NCBI RefSeq assembly: GCF_036013645.1
Contig: NZ_CP107870.1
Span: 1 to 64,000 of the forward strand
Direction: 5' to 3'
Length of the DNA: 64,000 nt
Source of the DNA: Streptomyces sp. NBC_00490
GTDB taxonomy: Bacteria; Actinomycetota; Actinomycetes; Streptomycetales; Streptomycetaceae
In this document: in pieces, positions 52,138 through 60,336 of the stretch
Numbering within the stretch: position 1 is the stretch's first letter
Layout of the letters: the number at the start of each line of letters is the position of its first letter
The notes under the pieces: generated by a model
Databases searched by the model: none
What the model saw: the letters and a program-made list of their open reading frames with translations, nothing else
What the model was told of the DNA's origin: nothing
Position numbers and translations under genes: made by a program

Positions 52138-53076
52138 TCAGCGCTGGTTCTCGGCGTGGTCCTTGGCGTACCCCAGGGTGGCGCGGCTGTTGGTGCTCAG
52201 CGCGCCGTGGACGTACGCGCGGGCGTCCGCGACCGTGGCGTCCTCGCCGAGGATCCTCGCGATGTTCGCGGTGTTGAGGACCACGGTGTGCTGGGAGGAG
52301 GCGGTGGTGGTGCCGTCGGCGGCCTCGGTGAACGTCCAGTAGCCGGTGTGGAGGGTCATCAGCGCGGGCAGCGTGACCTGCTTGTAGGCGATCTTGTGGT
52401 GCGGGAACGTCACCCGGTACGACTTGGTGGTGTGCGTGGAGCCGTCCTTGGCGCGGGTGTCCATCTCCAGGCTCTGCAGACCGGGTGACGGTTCCTCGAA
52501 GCGGACGGTGGCCACGTGCGGCAGCCGCTCGGGCCACAGGCCGGCCTCGTTGACGAAGTCGTAGGCGTCCTTGGCGGCGCCGGCGATCGTCACGGAGTCC
52601 TCGAAGGAGAACGTGACGTCCTCGGTGGCGTGGGCGAGTTCGACGTTGGTCTTCAGTGCCGCGAGCTCCGAGCGGGAGTTGCGGTCGACGGCCTCGTCGA
52701 TCCAGGCCAGTCCCTCGGGGTCGTCGTCGATGGCCCGGTAGTCGTGCAGGAGCCGCACCCGGGAGGTGGACTCGGTGAGCGGCTCGATGATCCAGGTGCC
52801 GCCCATCGCGGCGACCGGCGGGGTGGAGACCTCCTGGCGGAAGGTGATGACCAGGCCCTCGGCGTCCAGGGTGCGGCGCGAGGTCCAGTTCTTCGGCTCG
52901 CCGTTGGCGGTGGCCCAGATGCGGATCCGCTCGCTGTCACCGTCGGCCTCGACACGGTCGACGAAGATGGTGGGCGGGAAGATCCGCGGCCAGTTCTCCA
53001 CCTCGGCGATCAGGCGGTAGACGGCCGTTGCGGGGGCGTCGACGTCGACGGTGTGCTCGACCTCGCGGAGCGTCAT
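52138..53076 (-). CDS. Didomain aromatase/cyclase
   Basis: A 312-residue protein of two SRPBCC (START-like) domains: VEHTVDVDAPATAVYRLIAE and TWIIEPLTESTSRVRLLHDY in the first, FSFEDSVTIAGAAKDAYDFV and VRFEEPSPGLQSLEMDTRAK in the second. This length and duplication match the aromatase/cyclases that work with C-9-reducing type II synthases (ActVII/JadD class), closing and aromatising the first ring. It lies between the ketoreductase (28 bp away) and the oxygenase (2 bp away). Confidence 0.9.
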   Translation of the reverse strand: MTLREVEHTVDVDAPATAVYRLIAEVENWPRIFPPTIFVDRVEADGDSERIRIWATANGEPKNWTSRRTLDAEGLVITFRQEVSTPPVAAMGGTWIIEPLTESTSRVRLLHDYRAIDDDPEGLAWIDEAVDRNSRSELAALKTNVELAHATEDVTFSFEDSVTIAGAAKDAYDFVNEAGLWPERLPHVATVRFEEPSPGLQSLEMDTRAKDGSTHTTKSYRVTFPHHKIAYKQVTLPALMTLHTGYWTFTEAADGTTTASSQHTVVLNTANIARILGEDATVADARAYVHGALSTNSRATLGYAKDHAENQR

Positions 53077-53103
53077 GGCTGAACTCCCTTCAGGGCAGGG
53101 GGA

Positions 53104-53886
53104 TTAGAAGTTGCCGAGGCCGCCGCAGACGTTGAGCGCCTGTGCGGTGATGGAGGCTGCGGTGTCGGAGGCGAGGTAGCCGACCAGGCCGGCGACCTCT
53201 TCGGGGGTCGAGTAGCGGCCGAGCGGGATCTTCGACTGGAACTTGGTGAGGATGGCGTCCTCGGTGGTGTCGTAGGCGGCCGCGTAGCCCTGGCGCACGC
53301 GCTGCGCCATCGGGGTCTCCACATAGCCGGGGCAGACCGCGTTGACGGTGATGCCGGTCGGCGCGAGCTCGTTGCCGAGCGCCTTGGTGAAGCCGACGAC
53401 GCCGTGCTTGGACGCGGAGTAGGGGGCGCCGAGGACCACGCCCTGCTTGCCGGCGGTGGAGGCGATGTTGATGATCCGGCCGCGGTCCTTGTGGCGCATG
53501 CCGCCGGCGTTGAGGACCGCGCGGGTCATGCGGAAGACGCTGTTGAGGTTGGTGTCGATGACGTCGTCCCACAGCTCGTCGTCGATGTCGGCGGTGACGC
53601 CGCCGCCGCTGCGGCCCGCGTTGTTGACGAGCACGTCGACGGTGCCGAACCGCTCGACGGCGGCGGTGACGAACGCGGTGACGCTGTCGGAGTCGCGCAC
53701 GTCGACGGCGGCTCCGTCGACGTCGAGACCTTCCTCGCGCAGCTGCTTGACGGTGCTGGTGACGTTCTCGGCGGTGCGGGCGCCGATGAAGACGCGGTGG
53801 CCGCCGGCGGCCAGGATCCGGGCGACCGCGAGGCCGATTCCGCTGGTGGCGCCGGTGACGAGAGCGACGCGCTGGTCCTGCTGCAT
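53104..53886 (-). CDS. ActIII-like polyketide ketoreductase
   Basis: A 260-residue short-chain dehydrogenase with VTGATSGIGLAVARILA (NADPH binding), NNAGRSGGG, catalytic Ser in IINIASTAGK, and YSASKHG. The lid region PGYVETPMAQRVRQGYA is nearly diagnostic of the ActIII C-9 ketoreductases. It reduces one keto group of the nascent chain on the ACP. The gene lies between the ACP and aromatase genes with 27-bp spacers on either side, in the canonical ACP-KR-ARO order. Confidence 0.95.
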   Translation of the reverse strand: MQQDQRVALVTGATSGIGLAVARILAAGGHRVFIGARTAENVTSTVKQLREEGLDVDGAAVDVRDSDSVTAFVTAAVERFGTVDVLVNNAGRSGGGVTADIDDELWDDVIDTNLNSVFRMTRAVLNAGGMRHKDRGRIINIASTAGKQGVVLGAPYSASKHGVVGFTKALGNELAPTGITVNAVCPGYVETPMAQRVRQGYAAAYDTTEDAILTKFQSKIPLGRYSTPEEVAGLVGYLASDTAASITAQALNVCGGLGNF

Positions 53887-53913
53887 GGTGGCTTCTCCCT
53901 GGGTCCGGTCGGG

Positions 53914-54186
53914 TCAGGCGGCGGTGGCGGCCGGCGACAGCAGTTCGTTGACGGCGGCGATGAGGGTGCGGGGGGTGCGGTTGTCGGTGAAGACGTCGTC
54001 GTCGAGGGCGATGCCGTACTCGCGCTCGATGCGGCCGCCGGTCTCCAGCAGGGCCAGCGACTCGTAGCCGAGCGACTCGAAGTCGAGGTCGAGGATGTCG
54101 CCGTCCAGGTCGATGCCGTCGTCGGCGCCGGCGCCCTCCAGGAGGATGCGCTTGAGGTCGGCGAGGGCGAACGCGGAGGTGCTCAT
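53914..54186 (-). CDS. Type II polyketide acyl carrier protein
   Basis: A 90-residue acyl carrier protein. The phosphopantetheine Ser lies in DFESLGYESLALLETGGRIE, as in type II aromatic ACPs. It is the first gene of the long minus-strand operon. In standard clusters KS-alpha and KS-beta lie directly upstream, but here the upstream genes are a hemerythrin and a sigma factor, so the ketosynthases are encoded elsewhere. Confidence 0.95.
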   Translation of the reverse strand: MSTSAFALADLKRILLEGAGADDGIDLDGDILDLDFESLGYESLALLETGGRIEREYGIALDDDVFTDNRTPRTLIAAVNELLSPAATAA

Positions 54187-54239
54187 GGGTGGGGGTCCCT
54201 TCGGGGATTGGCTGTGGTGAATGGGTGGGTGGGCATGGC

Positions 54240-54273
54240 GATGCCCCTGCCGGTGGGGCTTGGCAGGGGCATC
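54240..54273. terminator. Hairpin upstream of ACP gene
   Basis: GATGCCCCTGCC and its complement form a perfect 12-bp stem with a 10-nt loop, ending 54 bases before the ACP start. It could be a second terminator for the hemerythrin transcript or part of the operon leader. Confidence 0.6.
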
Positions 54274-54397
54274 GGGTTGAACAGGAGGAGCGCCTAGGAG
54301 CTCGGGAGGGTCTGTCGGGTTGCGGCTGCGGGCTCGTTGTGGCTGGTCGCGCAGTTCCCCGCGCCCCTACGGGGCACAGCCCCGCCCGGGCATGGAA

Positions 54398-54437
54398 ACG
54401 CCCCTGCCGGGGCGGGGGATGTCGCCGGCAGGGGCGT
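54398..54437 (-). terminator. Terminator after hemerythrin gene
   Basis: A 13-bp stem (ACGCCCCTGCCGG and its complement) lies 34 bases beyond the hemerythrin stop. Its arms share CGCCCCTGCC-type sequence with the hairpin at 54240, so the two are probably related by duplication. Confidence 0.75.
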
Positions 54438-54470
54438 GCTCCAGGGGGCCCGTCTAGCGGGGCCTTGGGG

Positions 54471-55097
54471 TCAGATGCCCCACAGGTGGCGCTTCTTGTA
54501 GCTCGACTCCCAGAACAGTTTGTTGAGGACCTTCACCGGGGCCGGCATGGTGTCCAGGAAGGCCTTGCGGTCGGTCTCGTTCTGTTCGTCGGTGATCCAG
54601 GGGAAGTAGACGGCCGCGCCCTTGGGGCCCTGCTTGCGGGCCATCGCGCCGCGGAAGGCGTCCCAGTCCTTGGTGGTGCAGGCGTCCTGGATGAGCGGCA
54701 GCGCCTCGCTCTCCTCGTGCTTCATGTGGTCGCCGAGGACCCGGATGAGTTCGGCGACGCGGTCGGCGAGGTCGGGGGTGTTGCGGGCCAGGCCGTCGTC
54801 GACGGAGGCGAGTACCGGGTCCAGCTGGGCGTGCTCGGCCTCCATCTCGTCGAGCAGTTTCTGGTCGGCGGGCCGGCCGGCGACGGCGGCCGCGACGCGC
54901 GGCCACAGGTCGGAGTCCTCGACGGTGTGGTGCACATGCAGCTGGTGCTTGAAGTTCGCCCAGCCGTCGCGCACCTCCGGGGACTGGGAGCGGCCCGCGG
55001 CGACCGCCGCGGCGAGCCGCCTCATGTCGCGCCGGAACGCGTCGTGCGTGGCGTACATGACGGCGAAGTTGATCGGGGCCTGCTGTGCGACTGCCAT
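54471..55097 (-). CDS. Hemerythrin-like protein
   Basis: A 208-residue protein with a hemerythrin four-helix bundle. Candidate iron ligands in order are His in YATHDAFRRDM, HHTVEDSDLWP (H-x-x-x-E), His in EMEAEHAQLDP and DHMKHEESEALPLI (H-x-x-x-E). The C-terminal ~60 residues (TDEQNETDRKAFLDTMPAPV) form an extra conserved tail. Bacterial hemerythrins bind O2 or act as di-iron sensors or oxidases. Located between the ACP operon and the sigma factor, it could supply or sense oxygen for the many oxygenases or be a di-iron enzyme of the pathway. ATG 55097 is used. Confidence 0.85.
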   Translation of the reverse strand: MAVAQQAPINFAVMYATHDAFRRDMRRLAAAVAAGRSQSPEVRDGWANFKHQLHVHHTVEDSDLWPRVAAAVAGRPADQKLLDEMEAEHAQLDPVLASVDDGLARNTPDLADRVAELIRVLGDHMKHEESEALPLIQDACTTKDWDAFRGAMARKQGPKGAAVYFPWITDEQNETDRKAFLDTMPAPVKVLNKLFWESSYKKRHLWGI

Positions 55098-55230
55098 GGT
55101 GTGCGTGCCTTTCTTGAGTGACCGGTCGCGGCCGGTCGGCGGATGGGGTAACTCGCTGTCGCGAGTGGGGAGTTCGGCCTCTTCGGCCGAGCTCCCCACG
55201 CCCCGCGGCCCGGGATGCCCTCGTGAATGA

Positions 55231-55258
55231 GAGGGATCGGTCATGGCCGGATGTGACA
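55231..55258 (-). promoter_or_regulatory. Possible ECF41-type promoter (hemerythrin)
   Basis: On the minus strand TGTCACA (55258-55252) is followed after 17 bases by CCTC. The hexamer matches the ECF41 -35 element, but spacing and -10 deviate from TGTCACA-N16-CGTC. It lies about 130 bases upstream of the hemerythrin start. Confidence 0.45.
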
Positions 55259-55301
55259 CGAACCGCCACCTTTGTGATCTGAATCACATTCGTGGGGGTG
55301 A

Positions 55302-55328
55302 TGTCACATTTCCCGGACCAAAGCCGTC
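55302..55328 (+). promoter_or_regulatory. ECF41-type promoter (sigma factor)
   Basis: TGTCACA at 55302-55308, a 16-base spacer, and CGTC at 55325-55328. This fits the promoter described for ECF41 sigma factors and lies 32 bases before the sigma-factor ATG, so autoregulation is likely. Confidence 0.75.
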
Positions 55329-55360
55329 TCGGGTGTGAGCTCGTCCCAGGGAGGTGCACC

Positions 55361-56356
55361 ATGTCCGACAGCCAGCCAGGCGACCACACGGCCGGTTCCG
55401 TCGAAGCCTCGACGGAGGTCTTCGTCGGCTACCGCGAGTTGCTGTTCTCGATCGTCTACAACCTGCTCGGAACCGTCGCCGACACCGACGACGTGCTCCA
55501 GGAGACCTGGTTGTCGTGGTCGGCGAAGAAGAGCCGCTCCCCGCACGAGGAGATCGACAACCCGCGTGCCTATCTCGTACGGATCGCGGTCAACCACGCG
55601 CTCGCCCGCAAGGCCGCCGTCAAGCGACGCCGTGAGACGTACGTGGGTCCCTGGCTGCCGGAACCGCTGGTGACCCGGGGCGCCGCCGAGGAGGAGCCGG
55701 CCGCCGAGCCCGCGCACCGGGCGCTGCAGAGCGAGTCGGTGTCGATGGCGCTGATGGTGGTTCTGGAGACGCTGTCCCCGCTGGAGCGGGCGGTGTTCGT
55801 GCTGCACGACGTGTTCGGCTACGCGCACGCCGAGATCGCGGGCATCCTCGACCGCAACCCCTCCTCGGTGCGCCAGCTCGCCCACCGGGCCCGCGCCCAC
55901 GTACAGGCGCGGCGCCCCCGCTACCAGGCCGATCCGCACGTCCAGCAGAAGGTCACCGAGCGGTTCATCGACGCAGCCCTCGGCGGCGACCTCGGTCTGC
56001 TGATGGAGATGCTGGCACCGGACGTGACCATGTGGACCGACGGCGGCGGCAAGGTCCGCACCGCGGGCCTGCGTCCGGTCATCGGCCGGGAGAAGGTCTG
56101 CCGGCTGCTCGCGGGCTACGCCGGGCGCACCCCCAAGGACCTCGACATCCACTACCGGCACGTCAACGGCGACCCGTCGGCGGTGGTGTTCTCCGAGGAC
56201 TCCCCGTACGCGGTGCTGGTCATGGACCTCACTCCCGACAGCGACCAGGTGCGCGGCATCTACGCCGTGGTCAACCCGGACAAGCTGGCCCGGGTGCGGT
56301 CCGCCGAGCCCGCCGAAACCACCGGATCCCCCGAGTCCTCCGAGAACGAGGTCTGA
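55361..56356 (+). CDS. ECF41 (SigJ-like) sigma factor with SnoaL-like C-terminus
   Basis: A 331-residue protein. Region 2 is FVGYRELLFSIVYNLLGTVA, with DTDDVLQETWLSWS. Region 4 is LSPLERAVFVLHDVFGYAHA, with EIAGILDRNPSSVRQLAHRA. Residues ~205-310 form the fused SnoaL-like domain (FIDAALGGDLGLLMEMLAPD; VFSEDSPYAVLVMDL), which replaces a separate anti-sigma factor in the ECF41 group. ATG 55361 follows GGGAGGTG; the longer frame from 55292 runs through the promoter and is not used. It is the only plus-strand gene in the cluster. Confidence 0.9.
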   Translation: MSDSQPGDHTAGSVEASTEVFVGYRELLFSIVYNLLGTVADTDDVLQETWLSWSAKKSRSPHEEIDNPRAYLVRIAVNHALARKAAVKRRRETYVGPWLPEPLVTRGAAEEEPAAEPAHRALQSESVSMALMVVLETLSPLERAVFVLHDVFGYAHAEIAGILDRNPSSVRQLAHRARAHVQARRPRYQADPHVQQKVTERFIDAALGGDLGLLMEMLAPDVTMWTDGGGKVRTAGLRPVIGREKVCRLLAGYAGRTPKDLDIHYRHVNGDPSAVVFSEDSPYAVLVMDLTPDSDQVRGIYAVVNPDKLARVRSAEPAETTGSPESSENEV

Positions 56357-56368
56357 GGGCCGTGGGTG

Positions 56369-57715
56369 TCAGCGCGCGCCGCGCCCGCGGCCGGCAGCCG
56401 CTTCGGCGACACCGGCACGCGGTGCGGCGGCTGCCTCGGCGACGTCCGGAGTGCCGACTGCGCTCCCCACCAGGGGCAAGCGGTCGTCGTCCCGCAGCAG
56501 CCGGTTGAGGACGGGCGCCGCGATCCCGGTGGTGACCAGGGCCATGAGCACCATCGCGGAGAACAGCTGCACGGTCAGCAGCCCGAGGCTCAACCCCACG
56601 TTCAGCAGCACCAGTTCGGTCAGACCACGGGTGTTCATCAGCACCCCGAGCACGGTGGCGTCGCGCCACTCCATGCCCGTCAGCCGCGCGGACAGGGCGA
56701 CGCCACCGAGCTTGCCGAGGCAGGCCACCACGATGATGGCCACCGTCTGCAGGACACCGCCCGCGCTGAGCGTGGTGAGGTCCACGGACAGGCCGGTGAC
56801 GACGAAGAACACCGGAAGCAGCAGCTTGCCGACGGTCTCCAGGGGCGGCATCGCCACCCGGTGCAGCAGGCTGTCGTGACGCCGGGGCATCACCAGACCG
56901 AACATGAACGCCCCGAAGATGGCGTGGATGCCGATGTGGGAGGTGACGAACGCCGAGGTGAACACACCGGAGGCGACGAGCACCGGCACGTACTGCGTGT
57001 GCGTGACGCGCAGCCGGTCGCTGATCGTGGCGAGGACGGGGCGTACCAGCCACAGCATGACGACCAGGTAGACCGCCGACCAGGCCATCACCGTCAGGAA
57101 TCCGGCGGTGCCGGTGGCGGTGGTCAGGGCGACCACGACGGCCAGCATGCACCAGGCGAGCACGTCGTCCGCGGCCGCGAGGCCGAGGGCCAGGGTGCCG
57201 GCGCGGGTCTTCTGCAGACCCTGCTCGGCGATGATCCGGGCCAGGACCGGGAAGGCGGTGATGGACATCGCGACGCCGAGGTAGAGCGCGAACTCGGTGA
57301 ACGGCACGGTCTTTCCGTTGACCACGTCGTGCGAGCCGTAGATCAGCCAGGCGAGCCCGACGCCGAGCGCCATGGGCAGCGCCAGCGAGCTGATCCAGAT
57401 GGTGCCGGTGGAGCGGAAGCGGCCTTTGAGGGCGCCGCCGTTGAACTCCCAGCCGATGATGAACATGAACAGGAGCAGGCCCACCTGGGAGACGACGCCC
57501 AGATGGGGGCGTATCTCGGCGGGGAAGAGCCGGTCGGGCAGGTCGCCGGGGAACAGTCCGAGCAGGCTCGGTCCCAGGCAGATGCCGACGGTGATCTCAC
57601 CGATGACGGCGGGCTGTTTGATACGGCGGCACAGGGCGGTGACAGCGGCCGCCAGGGCGAGGATCAGGGCGATGCCGCCGATCGCCGTGACGGTGATCCA
57701 CTCGGAGTGGGGCAC
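56369..57715 (-). CDS. CPA2-type cation/proton antiporter
   Basis: A 448-residue membrane protein with about 12-13 helices. It has CPA2 features: PAVIGEITVGICLGPSLLGL near the N-terminus, AADDVLAWCMLAVVVAL (acidic pair in mid-protein) and GVLMNTRGLTELVLLNVGLS. It exchanges K+ or Na+ for protons. Similar antiporters occur within several aromatic polyketide clusters, where they may help export of, or tolerance to, the acidic product (inference). It converges with the sigma-factor gene 13 bp away. Confidence 0.9.
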   Translation of the reverse strand: MPHSEWITVTAIGGIALILALAAAVTALCRRIKQPAVIGEITVGICLGPSLLGLFPGDLPDRLFPAEIRPHLGVVSQVGLLLFMFIIGWEFNGGALKGRFRSTGTIWISSLALPMALGVGLAWLIYGSHDVVNGKTVPFTEFALYLGVAMSITAFPVLARIIAEQGLQKTRAGTLALGLAAADDVLAWCMLAVVVALTTATGTAGFLTVMAWSAVYLVVMLWLVRPVLATISDRLRVTHTQYVPVLVASGVFTSAFVTSHIGIHAIFGAFMFGLVMPRRHDSLLHRVAMPPLETVGKLLLPVFFVVTGLSVDLTTLSAGGVLQTVAIIVVACLGKLGGVALSARLTGMEWRDATVLGVLMNTRGLTELVLLNVGLSLGLLTVQLFSAMVLMALVTTGIAAPVLNRLLRDDDRLPLVGSAVGTPDVAEAAAAPRAGVAEAAAGRGRGAR

Positions 57716-57741
57716 AGCGCTCTCCTGTCAGGGGGCGGCGG

Positions 57742-58158
57742 TCATGGCCGGACCGGCGCGGTCGTGGATGTGGCGGCATCGACGGGGCGCAGTTCGATGA
57801 AGTCGAAGGCCTTGAAACGGCGCAGCAGGGGCCGCAGCGGCGCCGGTACGACGGACTGCTGCGGGTCGGTGAAGACCTGCGGCCGGTCCAGGCGGATCAG
57901 CTTGCCCCGGGTGTGCAGTTCGCAGCCGCCGCCGGCGATGGTGTTGCGCACCCAGTCGGACTGGGGGCCGTACGGCAGCGACATGACGTAGTTCCCGTCG
58001 CGCTTGAAGACCTTGACCGGGGTGCGGTAGACGCGCCCGGACTTGCGTCCCACGTGCAGGACGGCGCCGAACCCGGGCATGCGGGTCAGGACGGGGCCGA
58101 CGAAGCGGTTGGCGAAGGTGCGGTTGAAGCGGGCCAGTCGCCGTTGGATGGCGGACAT
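57742..58158 (-). CDS. Deazaflavin-dependent nitroreductase family protein (small)
   Basis: A 138-residue Ddn-like split-barrel protein: FGAVLHVGRKSGRVYRTPVK, YVMSLPYGPQSDWVRNTIAG, and CELHTRGKLIRLDRPQVFTD. Relatives use coenzyme F420 or flavin to reduce quinones and nitro compounds. Within this cluster it may reduce a quinone intermediate. It is the first of two such proteins in the window (the other is at 63387) and lies 26 bp from the antiporter gene. Confidence 0.8.
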   Translation of the reverse strand: MSAIQRRLARFNRTFANRFVGPVLTRMPGFGAVLHVGRKSGRVYRTPVKVFKRDGNYVMSLPYGPQSDWVRNTIAGGGCELHTRGKLIRLDRPQVFTDPQQSVVPAPLRPLLRRFKAFDFIELRPVDAATSTTAPVRP

Positions 58159-58182
58159 CCGGAACTCCTTAAGCGTGCGGGG

Positions 58183-58737
58183 TCAGACGTCGAACATGGG
58201 GTGGGTACCGCGCTGTTCGGCCTCCAGGGAGCCCATGGAGCCGCGGAAGAAGATCAGTGGTTCGGACTCGCCATTGGACACGCCCAGTTCGGCGACCTTA
58301 CCGATGAAGATCGTGTGGTCGCCGCCCTCGACGGCGTTGACCAGGCGGCAGGACAGGAACGCCATGGCGCCGCTGAGGACGGGCACGCCGGCGGTGGAGT
58401 AGTGGTGGTCGACGCCGTCCAGGTTCGCGGTGTGCCTGCCGGCGAACGCCCAGGCCAGCGGCTCTTGCCGGCCGGCGAGGAAGTTCACCGTGTAGGCGCC
58501 GGACTCCTCCACCACCGCGCGCAGGCGGGACGCCTTGTGGAGGCAGAACAGCACCAGCGGCGGGTCGAGGGAGACCGAGGTGAAGGAGTTGACGGTGGTG
58601 CCGGCCGCCTGTGAACCGCTGCCGCTGGTGATCACGGTCACGCCGGTCACGAACATGCCGCACACATTGCGCAGCACCTTCCCGTCGATGGGACCGTCGG
58701 CCCGCTGTTGCAGGATGCCTGGCTGTGTCGTGGTCAT
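58183..58737 (-). CDS. Flavin reductase
   Basis: A 184-residue FMN/FAD-binding split-barrel reductase: VCGMFVTGVTVITSG, the flavin-contacting GTTVNSFTSVSLDPPLVLFC, the loop RLRAVVEESGAYTVNFLAGR and the C-terminal GDHTIFIGKVAELGV. It uses NAD(P)H to make free reduced flavin. The cluster's halogenase needs FADH2 from such a partner, so the two probably work together. The gene is in a minus-strand group with the Ddn-like and antiporter genes. Confidence 0.85.
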   Translation of the reverse strand: MTTTQPGILQQRADGPIDGKVLRNVCGMFVTGVTVITSGSGSQAAGTTVNSFTSVSLDPPLVLFCLHKASRLRAVVEESGAYTVNFLAGRQEPLAWAFAGRHTANLDGVDHHYSTAGVPVLSGAMAFLSCRLVNAVEGGDHTIFIGKVAELGVSNGESEPLIFFRGSMGSLEAEQRGTHPMFDV

Positions 58738-58774
58738 GGGCGCCCCCTGGGGGAAGAAGGCCCCGGCGAGGGGC

Positions 58775-60274
58775 TCAGCGGATGCTCTGGGCGTACTTGA
58801 ACAGGCCGTACGGGTCGTAGAGGGCCTTGGTCGCGGCGAGCCGCGGGTAGTTCTCGGCGTAGTAGGACCGCTTCCAGTCCTTCAGGGCCGGGTCGATGAA
58901 GTTCTGGTAGGTCTCGCCGCTGGAGTAGGCGTCGATCGCGGCGAACCCGCGGTCCACCCACAGCCGGGCGGCCGCCCGGCCCTCGTCGGTCGGTGAACTG
59001 GGGATGGTGGCCAGGTAGTTGGTGGTGTAGAGGCTGTCGCGGTGCACGTAGGCGGTCGCCGTGCGGGCGAGGTCGGAGGCGGCTCCGCCCACCGGGAGGA
59101 CCTGGAGCTGGTGGATCTGGCCGGCCTGGCGGTCCGCGTCGAACACGGCGAGGGCCGCCGCCCACCCGTTGCGGGCCATGGGGGTCTTGAACATGCGGCT
59201 GCGTTCGAGGCCGAACGCGGGCCGGGTCAGCTGCCCTTCGGGGTGCAGGTCGGCGGCCCGGTGGCACTGCTCGGTGGTTTTGGTGGCGCAGCCGTAGACG
59301 CCCGTCATCAGCGAGCGGTGCGGCATGACGGCGTCCACCCGGGAGGCGGGCGGCCCGGTCAGGGTGAGCAACCGGCCCACCTCGTCAGCGAGTTGGGCGG
59401 CCGTGCCGGTGGAGACCAGCCGGATCGCGGGCACCGGGGCGGCGCCGGGCGCCGCGTCGGGGAGCGTGATCACGCACGCGCCGCCGATGGCGCGGGGGGC
59501 GTCCACCAGCCAGCGGGCGTATCCGTCGAGCATGTCGAGCGCCTTGTCGTAGGCGAAGACGAGCGTCGCGGTGGCCACGTCGGTGACGGCGGAGGCGGTG
59601 GCGGTGTACGAGGTGACGACGCCGAAGTTGCCGCCGCCACCGCCGCGTATCGCCCAGAACAGATCGCCGTGCCGCTTCGGTGCGGCGGTCACGATCCGGC
59701 CGTCGGCCAGGACGACGGTCGCGGAGGTCAGGGCGTCGCAGGCCACGCCGAGCGGGCGGGTCAGAAAGCCGAGGCCGCCGCCCTGGAAGAAGCCGCCGGC
59801 CGCGACGGTGGGGCCGGCGCCGCCGACCACGGCGAGCCCCGCGGGGGCCAGCGCGTTCAGCAGGTCGACGTTCTGGGCGCCGGGCCCGAACGTCGCCGTG
59901 GTGCCGGTGAGGCTGATGGAGTTCAGCCGGGACACGTCGACGACCAGGCCGGTGGTGGTGGAGTAGCCGCCCAGGCTGTGGCCGCCGCTGCGGATGGCGA
60001 CGGGCAGGTCGTTGTCCTGCACGAACGTCAGGCACAGGGCGACGTCGGCCGCGCTCGCGCAGTACGCGACGGCCTGCGGGTCGATGGTGTCGAACTGCTG
60101 GAGTTCGAGTTGTTTGGCGGTGGCGTAGGAGGCTTCGCCGGGCAGCACGAGGGTGCCCGAAAGACGGCCGCGCAGCTGCTCCCAGGGAGCGGCCGCGCGG
60201 GCTGGGGAGGGGTGGAGGGCGGCGAGCGCGAGGGCTCCGCCGGAGGCTCCGAGGAGTGTTCTTCGACTGATCAT
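58775..60274 (-). CDS. Tat-exported FAD-linked oxidase (BBE-like)
   Basis: A 499-residue oxidase. The N-terminus MISRRTLLGASGGALALAAL has a twin-arginine signal and likely cleavage near ARA. The FAD_binding_4 domain contains VAIRSGGHSLGGYSTTTGLV, whose His is the usual covalent 8-alpha-histidyl site, and VVGGAGPTVAAGGFFQGGGL. The C-terminus ends NYPRLAATKALYDPYGLFKY, the BBE motif. Such enzymes oxidise alcohols or C-N bonds or couple rings; export suggests a late oxidation outside the membrane. A second covalent Cys link is not evident. Confidence 0.85.
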   Translation of the reverse strand: MISRRTLLGASGGALALAALHPSPARAAAPWEQLRGRLSGTLVLPGEASYATAKQLELQQFDTIDPQAVAYCASAADVALCLTFVQDNDLPVAIRSGGHSLGGYSTTTGLVVDVSRLNSISLTGTTATFGPGAQNVDLLNALAPAGLAVVGGAGPTVAAGGFFQGGGLGFLTRPLGVACDALTSATVVLADGRIVTAAPKRHGDLFWAIRGGGGGNFGVVTSYTATASAVTDVATATLVFAYDKALDMLDGYARWLVDAPRAIGGACVITLPDAAPGAAPVPAIRLVSTGTAAQLADEVGRLLTLTGPPASRVDAVMPHRSLMTGVYGCATKTTEQCHRAADLHPEGQLTRPAFGLERSRMFKTPMARNGWAAALAVFDADRQAGQIHQLQVLPVGGAASDLARTATAYVHRDSLYTTNYLATIPSSPTDEGRAAARLWVDRGFAAIDAYSSGETYQNFIDPALKDWKRSYYAENYPRLAATKALYDPYGLFKYAQSIR

Positions 60275-60291
60275 GTCCGGTCCCAATACAA

Positions 60292-60322
60292 GCGCCCCCG
60301 GCCCTTGAGGGGCCGGGGGCGC
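60292..60322 (-). terminator. Terminator after efflux gene
   Basis: A 13-bp G/C stem (GCGCCCCCGGCCC and its complement) with loop TTGA lies 14 bases beyond the MFS stop and only 17 bases before the oxidase start. It should attenuate read-through into the oxidase gene. Confidence 0.8.
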
Positions 60323-60336
60323 GGACGGTGGTGCGG

